From: Promicromonospora thailandica
Lineage (GTDB): Bacteria > Actinomycetota > Actinomycetes > Actinomycetales > Cellulomonadaceae
DNA length: 64,000 nucleotides
Reading direction: 5' to 3'
NCBI RefSeq assembly: GCF_024171955.1
Contig: NZ_JAMTCS010000002.1
Span: 235,300-299,299, forward strand
Shown here: one piece after another, positions 42,887 to 51,361 of the stretch
Numbering within the stretch: position 1 is the stretch's first letter
How the letters are laid out: each line of letters begins with the position of its first letter
Notes under the pieces: generated by a model
What the model was told of the DNA's origin: nothing
Databases searched by the model: none
What the model saw: only the letters and a program-made list of their open reading frames with translations
Program-made: the position numbers and the translations under genes

Positions 42887-44019
42887 CGGTCTGGGACGAC
42901 GTCGTCGGGCAGGAGTCCGCCGTCGCCACGCTCCAGGCCGCCGTGGCGAACCCGGCCGCGATGACGCACGCGTGGCTGGTGACGGGGCCGCCCGGCTCCG
43001 GGCGGTCGGTGGCCGCGCGGGCCTTCGCGGCCGCGCTCCAGTGCCCGCAGGGCGGCTGCGGCGTCTGCCAGGCGTGCACCACGACGATGGCGGGCACCCA
43101 CCCCGACGTCACGCTCCTGGCCACCGAGAAGGTGGTCATCACGATCGACGAGGTGCGGGACCTGATCACGACGGCGTCGCGGTCGCCGTCCGGCGGGCGG
43201 TGGCGCGTCATCATCGTCGAGGACGCCGACCGCATGGCGGAGCGCAGCACCAACGTGCTCCTCAAGACCATCGAGGAGCCGCCCCCGCACACCGTGTGGG
43301 TGCTCTGCGCGCCCTCGGTCCAGGACGTGCTGCCGACCATCCGCTCGCGCTGCCGCGGTGTCGTGCTGCGCGTGCCGCCGCCGCAGGCCGTGGCCGACCT
43401 GCTGGTGCGGCGGGACGGCGCCGACCCGGCGGTCGCGCTGAGCGCGGCCCGGGCGGCGCAGAGTCATGTCGGCCTCGCACGGCGCCTGGCGCGCGACGCC
43501 GGGGCGCGTGAGCGACGTACCGCCGTGCTGAGCATCGCGCGGCGCATCCGTGGCGTCGGCGACGCGGTGATCGCGGCGGGGGAGCTCGTCGAGGTGGCCA
43601 AGGCGGAGGCGACGTCGGCCACGCAGGAGCGTGACGCGGCCGAGAAGGCGGAGCTGCTGCGGACCCTCGGCGTGGCCGACGGCGAGACGCTGCCGCCGCG
43701 CCTGCGCTCCCAGCTCAAGCAGCTCGAGGACGACCAGAAGCGGCGCGCCACGCGGCACCAGCGCGACGTGCTCGACCGCGCCATGGTCGACCTGCTGTCC
43801 CTGTACCGGGACGTGCTGGTGGTGCAGCTCGGCGCGGAGGTGGAGCTCGTGAACGCGGAGCTCGCCGACACGGTGCGCTCGCTCGCCGCCGACTCCACCC
43901 CGGAGCAGACCGTCCGCCGCATGGACTCGATCGGCGTGGCCCGCACCCGTCTGGGCGGCAACGTGGCGCCGCTGCTCGCGCTCGAGGCGATGGCCATCGC
44001 GCTGCGGCCCCAGGGGTGA
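42883..44019 (+). CDS. holB: DNA polymerase III delta' subunit
   Basis: A 378-residue clamp-loader subunit. It begins VTVWDDVVGQ, has a P-loop VTGPPGSGRSVAARAF, a zinc-binding cluster CPQGGCGVCQACTT, and the SRC motif (IRSRCRGVVLRVP). Delta' does not itself need ATPase activity in other species, though this P-loop looks intact. The gene is coupled to tmk by a GTGA overlap, the classical tmk-holB pair. Confidence 0.95.
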   Translation: MTVWDDVVGQESAVATLQAAVANPAAMTHAWLVTGPPGSGRSVAARAFAAALQCPQGGCGVCQACTTTMAGTHPDVTLLATEKVVITIDEVRDLITTASRSPSGGRWRVIIVEDADRMAERSTNVLLKTIEEPPPHTVWVLCAPSVQDVLPTIRSRCRGVVLRVPPPQAVADLLVRRDGADPAVALSAARAAQSHVGLARRLARDAGARERRTAVLSIARRIRGVGDAVIAAGELVEVAKAEATSATQERDAAEKAELLRTLGVADGETLPPRLRSQLKQLEDDQKRRATRHQRDVLDRAMVDLLSLYRDVLVVQLGAEVELVNAELADTVRSLAADSTPEQTVRRMDSIGVARTRLGGNVAPLLALEAMAIALRPQG

Positions 44020-44070
44020 CGCGCCCCCTGTGAAGATTTCGCGCGGGTGATATCTAACCACCGAGGCACA

Positions 44071-44099
44071 TTGTCCCGATTGCCGTCCCTGGCTAGAGT
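44071..44099 (+). promoter_or_regulatory. housekeeping-type promoter of the HoxX-like gene
   Basis: TTGTCC (44071-44076) and TAGAGT (44094-44099) with a 17-base spacer, about 50 bases before ATG 44148. A Shine-Dalgarno AAGGAG follows at about 44131-44136, so this gene has a conventional leader unlike many neighbours. Confidence 0.6.
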
Positions 44100-44147
44100 G
44101 CAGGGCGCCCCCAGAGCACTTCCATCCAACAAGGAGTCCACCAGACG

Positions 44148-45818
44148 ATGAGGATTCTCCTCCTGGTATCCGCTTTCAACGGTCTCACCCAGCGGGTCTG
44201 GTGCTCATTGAGGGAGCAGGGGCACGACGTGGGCGTGGAGCTCGCCCCGACCTTCGAGTCCGGCGCCGCCATGACACGCGCCGTCGAGCGCGCCGACCCC
44301 GACCTGATCCTGTGCCCGTTCCTCAAGCACCGCGTGCCGGACACGATCTACGACCGCTGGCCCACCGTCATCGTGCACCCGGGCCCCGTGGGCGACCGCG
44401 GGCCGTCGTCGCTGGACCACGCGATCCGCGACGGCCGGGACCGGTGGGGCGTCACCGCGCTGTCCGCCGTCGAGGAGCTGGACGCCGGCCCCGTGTGGGC
44501 CACCGCCGTCTTCGACATGCCGGACGAGCCGATCTCCAAGAGCGCGCTCTACAACAGCCGCGTCGCGGACGCGGCCATGGCCTGCATCGGCGAGGTGGTC
44601 CGCAAGGTCGCCGACGGCGAGCGGCCCATCCCGGCGGAGGCCTGCCTGCGGATCGTGCCCGTCGACGGCGAGCTGCCGCTCCTGCGCCGCGCCGACTTCC
44701 GCATCGACTGGAACCGCCCGGCGAACGAGCTCGAGCGTCTCGTGGCCGCGGCCGACGGCGCCCCCGGCGCACCCGCCGAGGTGCACGGCCGGTCGGTCTG
44801 CGTGTTCGACGCCGTCGCGTCGCCCGAGCACACCGGCGCGGCGCCCGGCACCGTCGTCGGCCGCAACCTCGACGCCGTGGCGATCGCCTGCGGCGTCGGC
44901 ACGCTCTGGGTGGGCTACGCGGCCGAGCTGAGCGGCCGCCGCGGCCCGAAGCTCCCCGCCGCGCAGGTGATCGACGCGAACCACGCGCCGTTCCGCCGGG
45001 TGCCCGACGCCCTCGCGGAGACGACGTACGTGCGTGACGGCGCCGTCGGGTACCTGACGTTCCGCTCCTACAACGGCGCGATGTACACCGAGCAGTGCCG
45101 CCGCCTGACGAGCGCCGTGGAGAAGGCCCTCACCGAGGACACCCGCGTCCTGGTCATCAAGGGCACCGAGCACGCGTTCTCCAACGGGATCCACCTCGGC
45201 GCCATCGACGCGTCGCCGGACCCGGCCGCGGAGGCGTGGGACAACATCTGCGCGATCGACGAGCTCTGCCTGGCGATCGCCACGGCCGAGCAGCTCACCG
45301 TCGCGGCGTTCACGGCGAACGCGGGTGCGGGCGGCGTGATGGCCGGTCTGTGCGCCGACGTGACCCTCGCTCGCGAGGGCGTGGTGCTGAACCCCTACTA
45401 CGACATGGGCATCTACGGGTCCGAGCTGCACTCGTGGAGCGTGCCGGCCCGCGTGGGCGAGCACCGCGCCTCGCTGCTGCTCAACCGCAAGCTGCCGATC
45501 TCGGTGGCCGAGGCGGCCCGGATCGGGCTGATCAGCGCCGTCGGCCCGCGCGAGTGGGGCGAGTTCAACACCTGGCTGGCCTCGGCCGCCCAGGGCTACG
45601 AGGAGCCCGCCACGCTCGGCTGGATGCTCGCCGCGCGCGCCGAGCGCCGCGCGACGGACCGCCCGCTGTCGTACTACCAGACCATCGAGCTGGCCGAGAT
45701 GGCGCGCGACTTCTTCGACGACCGCAACGCCTTCTCGGTGCACCGCCGGGCGTTCCTGCGCAAGACGCCCGCCGACGCCACCCCGGAGAAGCTGCGCTTC
45801 TCGACGGCCCGCGTGTGA
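44148..45818 (+). CDS. hoxX: HoxX-like protein (formyltransferase domain plus enoyl-CoA hydratase domain)
   Basis: A 556-residue two-domain protein. Residues 1-~255 resemble the N10-formyl-tetrahydrofolate-binding hydrolase/transferase fold, with the HoxX hallmark VIVHPGPVGDRGPSSLDHAI near residue 80. Residues ~290-530 are a crotonase/enoyl-CoA hydratase fold (LVIKGTEHAFSNGIHLGAID; ANAGAGGVMAGLCADVTLAR). In characterised HoxX, formyl-THF is converted via formyl-CoA to the CO ligand of [NiFe]-hydrogenase. No hydrogenase or Hyp gene is in this window, so the partner is elsewhere or the role differs. Length is normal and no disruption is seen. Confidence 0.85.
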   Translation: MRILLLVSAFNGLTQRVWCSLREQGHDVGVELAPTFESGAAMTRAVERADPDLILCPFLKHRVPDTIYDRWPTVIVHPGPVGDRGPSSLDHAIRDGRDRWGVTALSAVEELDAGPVWATAVFDMPDEPISKSALYNSRVADAAMACIGEVVRKVADGERPIPAEACLRIVPVDGELPLLRRADFRIDWNRPANELERLVAAADGAPGAPAEVHGRSVCVFDAVASPEHTGAAPGTVVGRNLDAVAIACGVGTLWVGYAAELSGRRGPKLPAAQVIDANHAPFRRVPDALAETTYVRDGAVGYLTFRSYNGAMYTEQCRRLTSAVEKALTEDTRVLVIKGTEHAFSNGIHLGAIDASPDPAAEAWDNICAIDELCLAIATAEQLTVAAFTANAGAGGVMAGLCADVTLAREGVVLNPYYDMGIYGSELHSWSVPARVGEHRASLLLNRKLPISVAEAARIGLISAVGPREWGEFNTWLASAAQGYEEPATLGWMLAARAERRATDRPLSYYQTIELAEMARDFFDDRNAFSVHRRAFLRKTPADATPEKLRFSTARV

Positions 45819-45846
45819 GCCGCTGAGATCCGTCCGGCCGGTTTCA

Positions 45847-45867
45847 CCCGCGTGTGCAAGACGCGGG
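45847..45867 (+). terminator. possible terminator stem
   Basis: CCCGCGT (45847-45853) and ACGCGGG (45861-45867) with a seven-base loop, 29 bases after the HoxX-like stop. Short stem, no T-run. Confidence 0.4.
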
Positions 45868-45961
45868 CTCGCCGCAACATGTGAGGGGTAGGGGGCGCGG
45901 CGCGAGGACGTCGTCGGCCTCCCGACCGGCAGTTCTCACCGGCGAGTGGAAGGATCTGGGC

Positions 45962-46618
45962 ATGAGGATCAGGCGGATGCAGCAGTCCGGCAGCACGGCA
46001 CGAGCACTGGCGGCGGCGCTGGGACTCGGGGTGACGGCGGCGCTCGCCCTCTCCGGGTGCGCGCAGTCCGACGTCGGCGGGTCCGGTGGCGACTCCTCGG
46101 CCACGGCGCCGTCGGACGAGCAGAGCGACGCGAGCCCCAGCCCGACGGACGAGCCGTCCGACGACGCGAGCGAACCGGCGGACGAAGACCGCCTGCCGGA
46201 CGCCGCCGAGATGGAGACGACGCCGGGCACCTCCGGGCGCGGCCTGCCGCCGGGCCTGGAGGGCAGCACCGAGTCGACCGTCGGCGTGGCCTGGTCGCCC
46301 GAGGCGGGGCTGCTGTACGTCGTGACCAACGGGTCGAGCTCGTGCCCCACCTTCGCCGAGCCCGAGGCGACCTTCGGCGCGGGCGGCAAGGACGGCGGCG
46401 TCGCCGCGGCGGACGGCGTTCTCGCGGTGCAGCTCGTGCCCGCGGACGACGGCATCTGCACCATGGACTTCGTGCCGACCACCACGGTGGTCGAGGTGCC
46501 CGCCGAGGCGGACACGGGTGCGGAGATCCCGGTGATGCTGGGCGACAAGGGCAAGGTCCAGCTGCAGCCGCGACCTGCGGAGGGGGAGCCCGGACCGGTC
46601 GCGTGGCTCGACTCGTGA
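45962..46618 (+). CDS. secreted lipoprotein of unknown function
   Basis: A 218-residue protein with a basic N-terminus, a hydrophobic stretch and a lipobox LALSGC (Cys at about 33), so it should be lipid-anchored outside the membrane. An acidic Ser/Asp/Pro/Glu-rich linker (~40-85) leads to a ~120-residue domain with two Cys (SSSCPTF; DGICTMD) likely forming a disulfide. I recognise no family. AAGGA lies eight bases before the ATG. It is immediately upstream of another lipobox-bearing protein but appears to have a separate promoter. Confidence 0.72.
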   Translation: MRIRRMQQSGSTARALAAALGLGVTAALALSGCAQSDVGGSGGDSSATAPSDEQSDASPSPTDEPSDDASEPADEDRLPDAAEMETTPGTSGRGLPPGLEGSTESTVGVAWSPEAGLLYVVTNGSSSCPTFAEPEATFGAGGKDGGVAAADGVLAVQLVPADDGICTMDFVPTTTVVEVPAEADTGAEIPVMLGDKGKVQLQPRPAEGEPGPVAWLDS

Positions 46619-46669
46619 GGGTCGCGTGTCGGTTCGCCAGCGGGTAAGAAATCTACCCAGCACTACCGG

Positions 46670-46675
46670 TAGGTT
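46670..46675 (+). promoter_or_regulatory. -10 element TAGGTT for leaderless hydrolase gene
   Basis: TAGGTT is six bases before GTG 46682; no ribosome binding site is present. Confidence 0.5.
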
Positions 46676-46681
46676 GTCCGG

Positions 46682-48223
46682 GTGATTCGCCCCGCCCGCC
46701 GTCGTCAGCCTGCGGCCGTCGTCGCCACGTTGCTCACCACCGTCCTGCTCCTCGCCGCGTGCGGCGCGCCGCCGAAGGTGCAGACGGCGCTGGAGGACGT
46801 GGGCCGGTCGGACGGCTCGGCGACGGAGGGCGCGCCCGAGGGTTTCGAGGACTACTACGGCCAGTCGTTGGAGTGGACCGACTGCGGCGAACCCTTCCAG
46901 TGCGCCACGGCGTCCGCGCCGCTGTCCTGGCACGACGCGGGCGCCGGCAGCATCGAGATCGCGCTCAAGCGGATCCCGGCCACGGGGCAGAAGATCGGGT
47001 CGCTGCTGGTCAACCCGGGCGGGCCGGGCGGCTCCGGGGTCGAGTTCGTGGGCGACCCGGGGCGGTTCGGGCAGGCGCTGCGCTCGTCGTACGACATCGT
47101 GGGCTTCGACCCGCGCGGTGTGGGCCAGTCGACGCCGGTGACGTGCTACGACGACGCCGGCAAGGACGAGTTCCTGAGCAAGGACTACCCCTACACGGAG
47201 GCGGGTCTCGAGGCCCGGAAGGACTCCGTGCGGGCGTGGGGCCAGGCGTGCGCGGAGAACACGGGGCCGCTGCTGGGCAACGTGGACACGCAGTCGGCGG
47301 CACGCGACATGGACATGCTCCGTGGCGCGCTGGGCGACGACAAGCTCAGCTACCTGGGCTACTCCTACGGCACCCAGCTCGGCGCCACCTACGCCGGTCT
47401 GTTCCCGAAGCGTGCGGGCCGCCTGGTCCTGGACGGTGCGCTCGACCCGACGCTGAGCTCGGACGAGGTGGCGCTCCAGCAGGCCGAGGGCTTCGAGAGC
47501 GCCCTGCGCGCCTACGTGACCGACTGCCAGGCCGGTAGCGACTGCCCGCTCACGGGCGACGTCACCAGCGGCCTCCAGCAGATCCAGGCCATCGTCGAGG
47601 ACGCCGAGCCCAACCCCATCCCGACGTCGTCCGGACGCTTCGTGACGAAGAAGCTCGCGTTCTACGGCGTCGCGGTCACGATGTACGACGAGGCGTCCTG
47701 GTCGTTCCTCACGCAGGCGCTGCGGGAGGTGCTCCAGCAGGGCACGGGCGACGACCTGCTCTACCTCGCCGACGTCTACAACGACCGGAACGAGGACGGC
47801 ACGTTCAAGTCCAACAGCGAGGAGGCGTTCCGCGCGATCAACTGCGCCGACGCCCGCGCCGAGGAAGACATGGGCACCATGCAGGCGCTGGCCGCCCAGA
47901 TCCAGGAGGCGGCCCCGACGCTGGGCGAGTCGTTCGGCTACTCCGGCATCGAGTGCACCGACTGGCCGTACCCGCCGGCGAAGCAGGAGTTCGACCCCGC
48001 AGCCGAGGGTGCCCCGCCGATCGTCGTCGTCGGCACCACGAACGACCCCGCCACGCCCTACCGCTGGGCCCAGTCGCTGGCCAAGACCCTGTCCTCGGCC
48101 GTGCTGGTGACCTACGAGGGCGAGGGACACACGGCGTACGGGCGGTCCAACGCGTGCGTGGCCAACGCCGTCGAGAAGTACCTGCTGGAGGGCACCGTGC
48201 CGGACGACGGGCTCACCTGCTGA
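46682..48223 (+). CDS. secreted alpha/beta hydrolase, tripeptidyl-aminopeptidase (TAP/SlpD) type
   Basis: A 513-residue exported hydrolase. The N-terminus has a lipobox (TVLLLAACGAP, Cys ~24), so it is probably a lipoprotein. The oxyanion-hole motif is VNPGGPGGSG, the nucleophile elbow GYSYGTQLG, the acid is in TNDPATPYRWA and the His in EGEGHTAYGRS. A TAP-like C-terminal domain completes the family layout. Streptomyces relatives cleave tripeptides from protein N-termini, so it may finish what the S1E proteases start; that link is inference. Confidence 0.9.
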   Translation: MIRPARRRQPAAVVATLLTTVLLLAACGAPPKVQTALEDVGRSDGSATEGAPEGFEDYYGQSLEWTDCGEPFQCATASAPLSWHDAGAGSIEIALKRIPATGQKIGSLLVNPGGPGGSGVEFVGDPGRFGQALRSSYDIVGFDPRGVGQSTPVTCYDDAGKDEFLSKDYPYTEAGLEARKDSVRAWGQACAENTGPLLGNVDTQSAARDMDMLRGALGDDKLSYLGYSYGTQLGATYAGLFPKRAGRLVLDGALDPTLSSDEVALQQAEGFESALRAYVTDCQAGSDCPLTGDVTSGLQQIQAIVEDAEPNPIPTSSGRFVTKKLAFYGVAVTMYDEASWSFLTQALREVLQQGTGDDLLYLADVYNDRNEDGTFKSNSEEAFRAINCADARAEEDMGTMQALAAQIQEAAPTLGESFGYSGIECTDWPYPPAKQEFDPAAEGAPPIVVVGTTNDPATPYRWAQSLAKTLSSAVLVTYEGEGHTAYGRSNACVANAVEKYLLEGTVPDDGLTC

Positions 48224-48264
48224 GAGCCGCTCGGGGCGGGTCGAGCACGTCACACGGTTTCGCT

Positions 48265-48294
48265 TTGGAACCTGGGCGGTGCATTGGGTACAGT
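48265..48294 (+). promoter_or_regulatory. promoter of tRNA-Thr
   Basis: TTGGAA (48265-48270) and TACAGT (48289-48294) with an 18-base spacer, ending 45 bases before the tRNA. Confidence 0.5.
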
Positions 48295-48339
48295 TGGGCC
48301 CGCTCACCCATCCGGTCGTGACCGGTGTGCGGTGCGAGC

Positions 48340-48412
48340 GCCGCCTTAGCTCAGTCGGCAGAGCGTCTCACTCGTAATGAGAAGGTCGTGGGTTCGATTC
48401 CCACAGGCGGCT
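48340..48412 (+). tRNA. tRNA-Thr, anticodon CGT
   Basis: A 73-base cloverleaf without encoded CCA. Acceptor arms GCCGCCT (48340-48346) and AGGCGGC (48405-48411) pair fully, followed by discriminator T. The anticodon stem is TCTCA/TGAGA around the loop CTCGTAA, giving anticodon CGT (48373-48375), which reads ACG, a common Thr codon in this GC-rich genome. The T-arm has the GGTTCGATTCC signature. No integrase gene is adjacent. Confidence 0.97.
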
Positions 48413-48418
48413 CCGTTC

Positions 48419-48469
48419 AGGAAACCCCGGTCTACCAGGCGTCACGCCACGGTAGGGCGGGGTTTTCCT
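48419..48469 (+). terminator. terminator after tRNA-Thr
   Basis: AGGAAACCCCG (48419-48429) pairs with CGGGGTTTTCCT (48458-48469), one T bulged. Inner bases (GGTCTACC against GGTAGGGC) may extend the stem partly. The T-rich right arm begins seven bases after the tRNA. The remaining ~130 bases to 48598 hold no gene I can support. Confidence 0.65.
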
Positions 48470-48598
48470 GCGTCTCGGGAGGGGCGCTGCGCATCGCGGG
48501 TACTCCCGGCGCACGCCCGGTGGGCGCCGGGGCCGGCACGGGCCTCGGCCGGGGACCACTTTCTCGCGGGTGTGTTGCGGACGGTAGACACGGTCTAC

Positions 48599-49017
48599 TC
48601 AGAGCAACCCGTCCGCGGGAAGGCGGCTCTTCCCCGGGCGACGCGCCCGGGCGCGACACGCCGTGGCCCTCAGAGCCCAGCCCAGCGCCGCGCCGACGAC
48701 GTAGAACGGCAGGTCCGGCGCATTGAACGTGGTGCCGAGCACCAAGCGCGCGAGCGCGCTGTGCCGCCCAGCGCGGCGGGGACGCCGGTGAGCTGGAAGA
48801 GCTCGATCGTGACGCTGAAGCCGGCCGCGACCAGCGCCGCGACCCACCCGCGCGTGCGCGGAGCGACCACCAGCACCAGCCAGAAGATGAGCAGGGCGTA
48901 GAGCGCGTCGCCCCCGTACTTGGCCAGGTCCCCGGTGAGCACGGACCGGACGGACAGGCCTGCCGCGACCGTGAGCAGGGCGGCGAGGGCGGGAACGGCG
49001 CGTGCGCGCAGGCTCAT
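48599..49017 (-). pseudogene. DUF2809 small membrane protein gene with a one-base frameshift
   Basis: From ATG 49017 the frame gives three or four membrane helices (LAALLTVAAGLSVRSVLTG; YALLIFWLVLVVAP; AALVAAGFSVTIELFQLTGV), then turns to nonsense at about 48768. The family's conserved second half (SALARLVLGTTFNAPDLPFY) continues in another frame to the stop at 48599. One extra base in the CCC run at 48767-48769 would join ALG to RHSALARLVLG. It is either a real mutation or a homopolymer sequencing error. The ATG overlaps the zapE stop, so it would be coupled to zapE. The function of DUF2809 proteins is unknown. Confidence 0.72.
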
Positions 49018-50042
49018 CGCGCCGCACGCCCGGCGGTCGCGGCCCGTCCGGTGCCCAGCTGGCGCAGCCGGCTCACCGCGCGGGCCAGGTCGGGCGGCGC
49101 AGGACGGTCGGCCGGCACCGCGAGCACGTCGTCCAGCGGTCCGGGCGTCGTGACGACGAGGGGCTGGTCGCGGTCGTACAGCACGTCCACCAGGTGCACG
49201 AACCGCTGCTGCGTGTTCACGTGGCAGTCGGCGAACGGCACCAGGTCGGAGACCACCCAGCGGTCGAACCGCTCTGCCAGCCCGAGCACGTCCAGCGCGG
49301 ACACCGGTGCGGCGCACAGGCCCAGGAAGTCGAACCACACGGCGTCGTCGGTCGCGTGCAGGGCCCGGATGCTCCGCCCGCCGCGCAGGGGCACGTCCAC
49401 TGCCTCGTGGGGTGCCGGCGGTGCGGGCTCGCCGTCCGTCGCCGGGACGACGGCGCCGGAGCGCCACCCGCCGCCGAGCGACCCGCCGTCGGCTGCGGGC
49501 CGCCGCGTGCGGTAGTCCACCGGGCCGTCCACGGGGACCACCTCCAGTGCCGTCTCCAGGGCCGCGATGAGCGGCTCCGCGAGCTCGTGGAACAGCGGGT
49601 CGGGCAGCAGGCCCTGTGGCGGGTAGTTCGACGTCGCGACGAGCGTCACGCCCCGCGCGAGCAGCACGCGCAGCGCCCGGGAGAGCAGTGTCGCGTCCCC
49701 GGCGTCGTGCAGGTGGAGCTCGTCGAAGCAGAGCACGGAGGCGTCGCCGAGCAGGGTGTCGAGGGCGCGGTCCATGGCGTCGGCAGTGCCGGTACGGGCC
49801 CAGACCTCCGCGTGCAGGGCGCGGTAGAACTCGTGGAAGTGGAAGCGCGGCCCGCCGGCCGCGTCGTGGAACCGGTCCAGGAGCCAGGTCTTGCCCCGGC
49901 CCACGGGACCCCACAGGTAGACGCCGGAACGCGGAGCCGTGCCGCGCAGCACGTCCTCGAGACGGTCGGCGGCGGCGCGCTGGGCGTCGTCGAGCACGTA
50001 GCCCGCCCCGCGCGCGGCGTCGCGGATCGGGCTGGGCTGCAT
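49014..50042 (-). CDS. zapE: cell division protein ZapE (AFG1-like ATPase)
   Basis: A 342-residue P-loop ATPase of the ZapE/AFG1 family. Walker A is LWGPVGRGKTWLLD, Walker B SVLCFDELH, and sensor-1-like VATSNYPPQ follows. The C-terminal HVNTQQRFVHLVDVLYDRDQ segment is typical. In E. coli ZapE acts at the divisome; in mitochondria AFG1 helps quality control; the role in actinobacteria is less clear. ATG 50042 is chosen because a leaderless -10 lies six bases upstream. Divergent from def with only 23 bases between start codons. Confidence 0.92.
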   Translation of the reverse strand: MQPSPIRDAARGAGYVLDDAQRAAADRLEDVLRGTAPRSGVYLWGPVGRGKTWLLDRFHDAAGGPRFHFHEFYRALHAEVWARTGTADAMDRALDTLLGDASVLCFDELHLHDAGDATLLSRALRVLLARGVTLVATSNYPPQGLLPDPLFHELAEPLIAALETALEVVPVDGPVDYRTRRPAADGGSLGGGWRSGAVVPATDGEPAPPAPHEAVDVPLRGGRSIRALHATDDAVWFDFLGLCAAPVSALDVLGLAERFDRWVVSDLVPFADCHVNTQQRFVHLVDVLYDRDQPLVVTTPGPLDDVLAVPADRPAPPDLARAVSRLRQLGTGRAATAGRAAR

Positions 50043-50048
50043 GCGTCG

Positions 50049-50058
50049 AAGGTACCCT
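50049..50058. promoter_or_regulatory. overlapping divergent -10 elements of zapE and def
   Basis: The ten bases AAGGTACCCT contain TACCCT (50053-50058, plus strand, seven bases before the def ATG at 50066) and TACCTT on the minus strand (50054 back to 50049, six bases before the zapE ATG at 50042). The two hexamers share the TA at 50053-50054, so polymerase can bind in only one orientation at a time. Both mRNAs would be leaderless. Confidence 0.6.
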
Positions 50059-50065
50059 CTGTGCC

Positions 50066-50755
50066 ATGGCATGGACCCGCACCCGGCGCAGCAAGCCCGT
50101 CACCTACCTGCTCGGCGAGCCGGTCGAGGAGTACCCCGCGATCGCCCCCGAGGTGGAGCGCGGCCGGGTGCTGCGCATCACCGAGATCGGCGAGCCCGTG
50201 CTGCACACGCCCGCGCGGACGGTCGAGGAGTTCTCGACGCCGGAGCTCGCCCGCCTGATCGACGACATGTTCGCCACCATGGAGTCCGCGCAGGGCGTGG
50301 GCCTCGCCGCGCCCCAGGTCGGCGTCGACCTGCGGGTGTTCGTGTACGACCTCACGGACGCCGCGGGGGACCGGCACGTCGGGCACGTCGTGAACCCGGT
50401 GCTCGAGATGGACCTCGACGCCGAGCCGGCGACGGAGGAGGAGGGCTGCCTGTCCGTGCCGGGCGCCTACGAGCCGCTGGAGCGGCCGGGCCGGGCGAGC
50501 GTGCGGGGCGTGGACCAGCACGGGGCTCCGGTGCAGCTCTCGGGCGCCGGATACCTGGCGCGCTGCTTCATCCACGAGTCGCAGCACCTCGACGGCACCC
50601 TGTACTGGGACCACCTGAGCCCCGACCTCCAGACCGACGCGCTGAAGCAGCGCGACGAGGAGCGCGCCCACATCGTCGCCGAGCGGCGCGAGATCGCGAT
50701 CGAGCTCGACAAGACGCCGCCGGACTACCCCGAGAAGCCGGCCGGCGGACGCTGA
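50066..50755 (+). CDS. def: peptide deformylase
   Basis: A 229-residue metalloenzyme that removes the N-formyl group from new proteins. The three family motifs are GVGLAAPQ, EGCLSVPG (metal ligand Cys128) and HESQH (His170, Glu171, His174), a variant of the more usual HEXDH. N- and C-terminal extensions are typical of actinobacterial type I enzymes. ATG 50066 is supported by the -10 seven bases upstream. Confidence 0.95.
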   Translation: MAWTRTRRSKPVTYLLGEPVEEYPAIAPEVERGRVLRITEIGEPVLHTPARTVEEFSTPELARLIDDMFATMESAQGVGLAAPQVGVDLRVFVYDLTDAAGDRHVGHVVNPVLEMDLDAEPATEEEGCLSVPGAYEPLERPGRASVRGVDQHGAPVQLSGAGYLARCFIHESQHLDGTLYWDHLSPDLQTDALKQRDEERAHIVAERREIAIELDKTPPDYPEKPAGGR

Positions 50756-50762
50756 GCGGCTC

Positions 50763-51341
50763 TCAGAGCGTCACGACCCAGGCCGCGACGGCCTCGGCCA
50801 CGGCCTTCTCGCGTGCGACGCCGCGCATGTCGTGGGCGCCGGACAACGTCACGGTGGTGACCGGCCCCGGGATGGTCGCGGCGTGCTCGGCGAGCTCCTC
50901 GGGCGTACCGAACTGGTCCTTGTCGCCGGACACGAACAGCGTGGGCACCTCGATGTCCCCGAAGTGCTCGACGCGGAGCTTCTCCGGCCTGCCCGGCGGG
51001 TGCAGGGGGTAGCTCAGCAGCACCAGACCCGCCGCCGGCAGCCCCTCGGCGACGGCCATCGAGCACATCCGACCCCCGTAGGAGCGCCCGCCGAGCAGCA
51101 GGCGGTCCGTCGGCACCCCGAGCTCGCCGGCCCAGGCCCCGGCCTCGGCCCGCAGGTGCGCGACGGCGACCGGTGGCCGGTCGGGCATGCGGCGCCCCTC
51201 CAGGCGGTACGGGAAGTCGACCCGGCGTACCGCCAGCGGCGGGTCGGCGTCGGCCAGGGTGCGCTCGACGGTCACGAGCGCCGGGCTCTCCCGGCTCGCG
51301 CCCGCGCCGGGTGTCAGGAGGAGGCCCGCGGGGATGGTCAC
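50763..51341 (-). CDS. small alpha/beta hydrolase (KANL3/Tex30-like, dienelactone-hydrolase fold)
   Basis: A 192-residue compact hydrolase. The nucleophile elbow is LGGRSYGGRMCS, the acid lies in VSGDKDQFGTPEEL, and the His in LSGAHDMRG. The short N-terminal strand VTIPAGLLLTPGAG fits the family of small alpha/beta proteins related to KANL3/Tex30. The substrate is unknown. GTG 51341 follows CAGACT by six bases on the minus strand, another leaderless-type start. Convergent with def, only seven bases between stops. Confidence 0.8.
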   Translation of the reverse strand: MTIPAGLLLTPGAGASRESPALVTVERTLADADPPLAVRRVDFPYRLEGRRMPDRPPVAVAHLRAEAGAWAGELGVPTDRLLLGGRSYGGRMCSMAVAEGLPAAGLVLLSYPLHPPGRPEKLRVEHFGDIEVPTLFVSGDKDQFGTPEELAEHAATIPGPVTTVTLSGAHDMRGVAREKAVAEAVAAWVVTL

Positions 51342-51361
51342 GGGGCCAGTCTGCCGTGACG

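Noticed and set aside
48340-48412. tRNA-Thr as integration site of a mobile element
   Set aside because: No integrase, no direct repeat of the tRNA 3' end and no foreign gene block beside it; the neighbouring genes look like chromosomal core.
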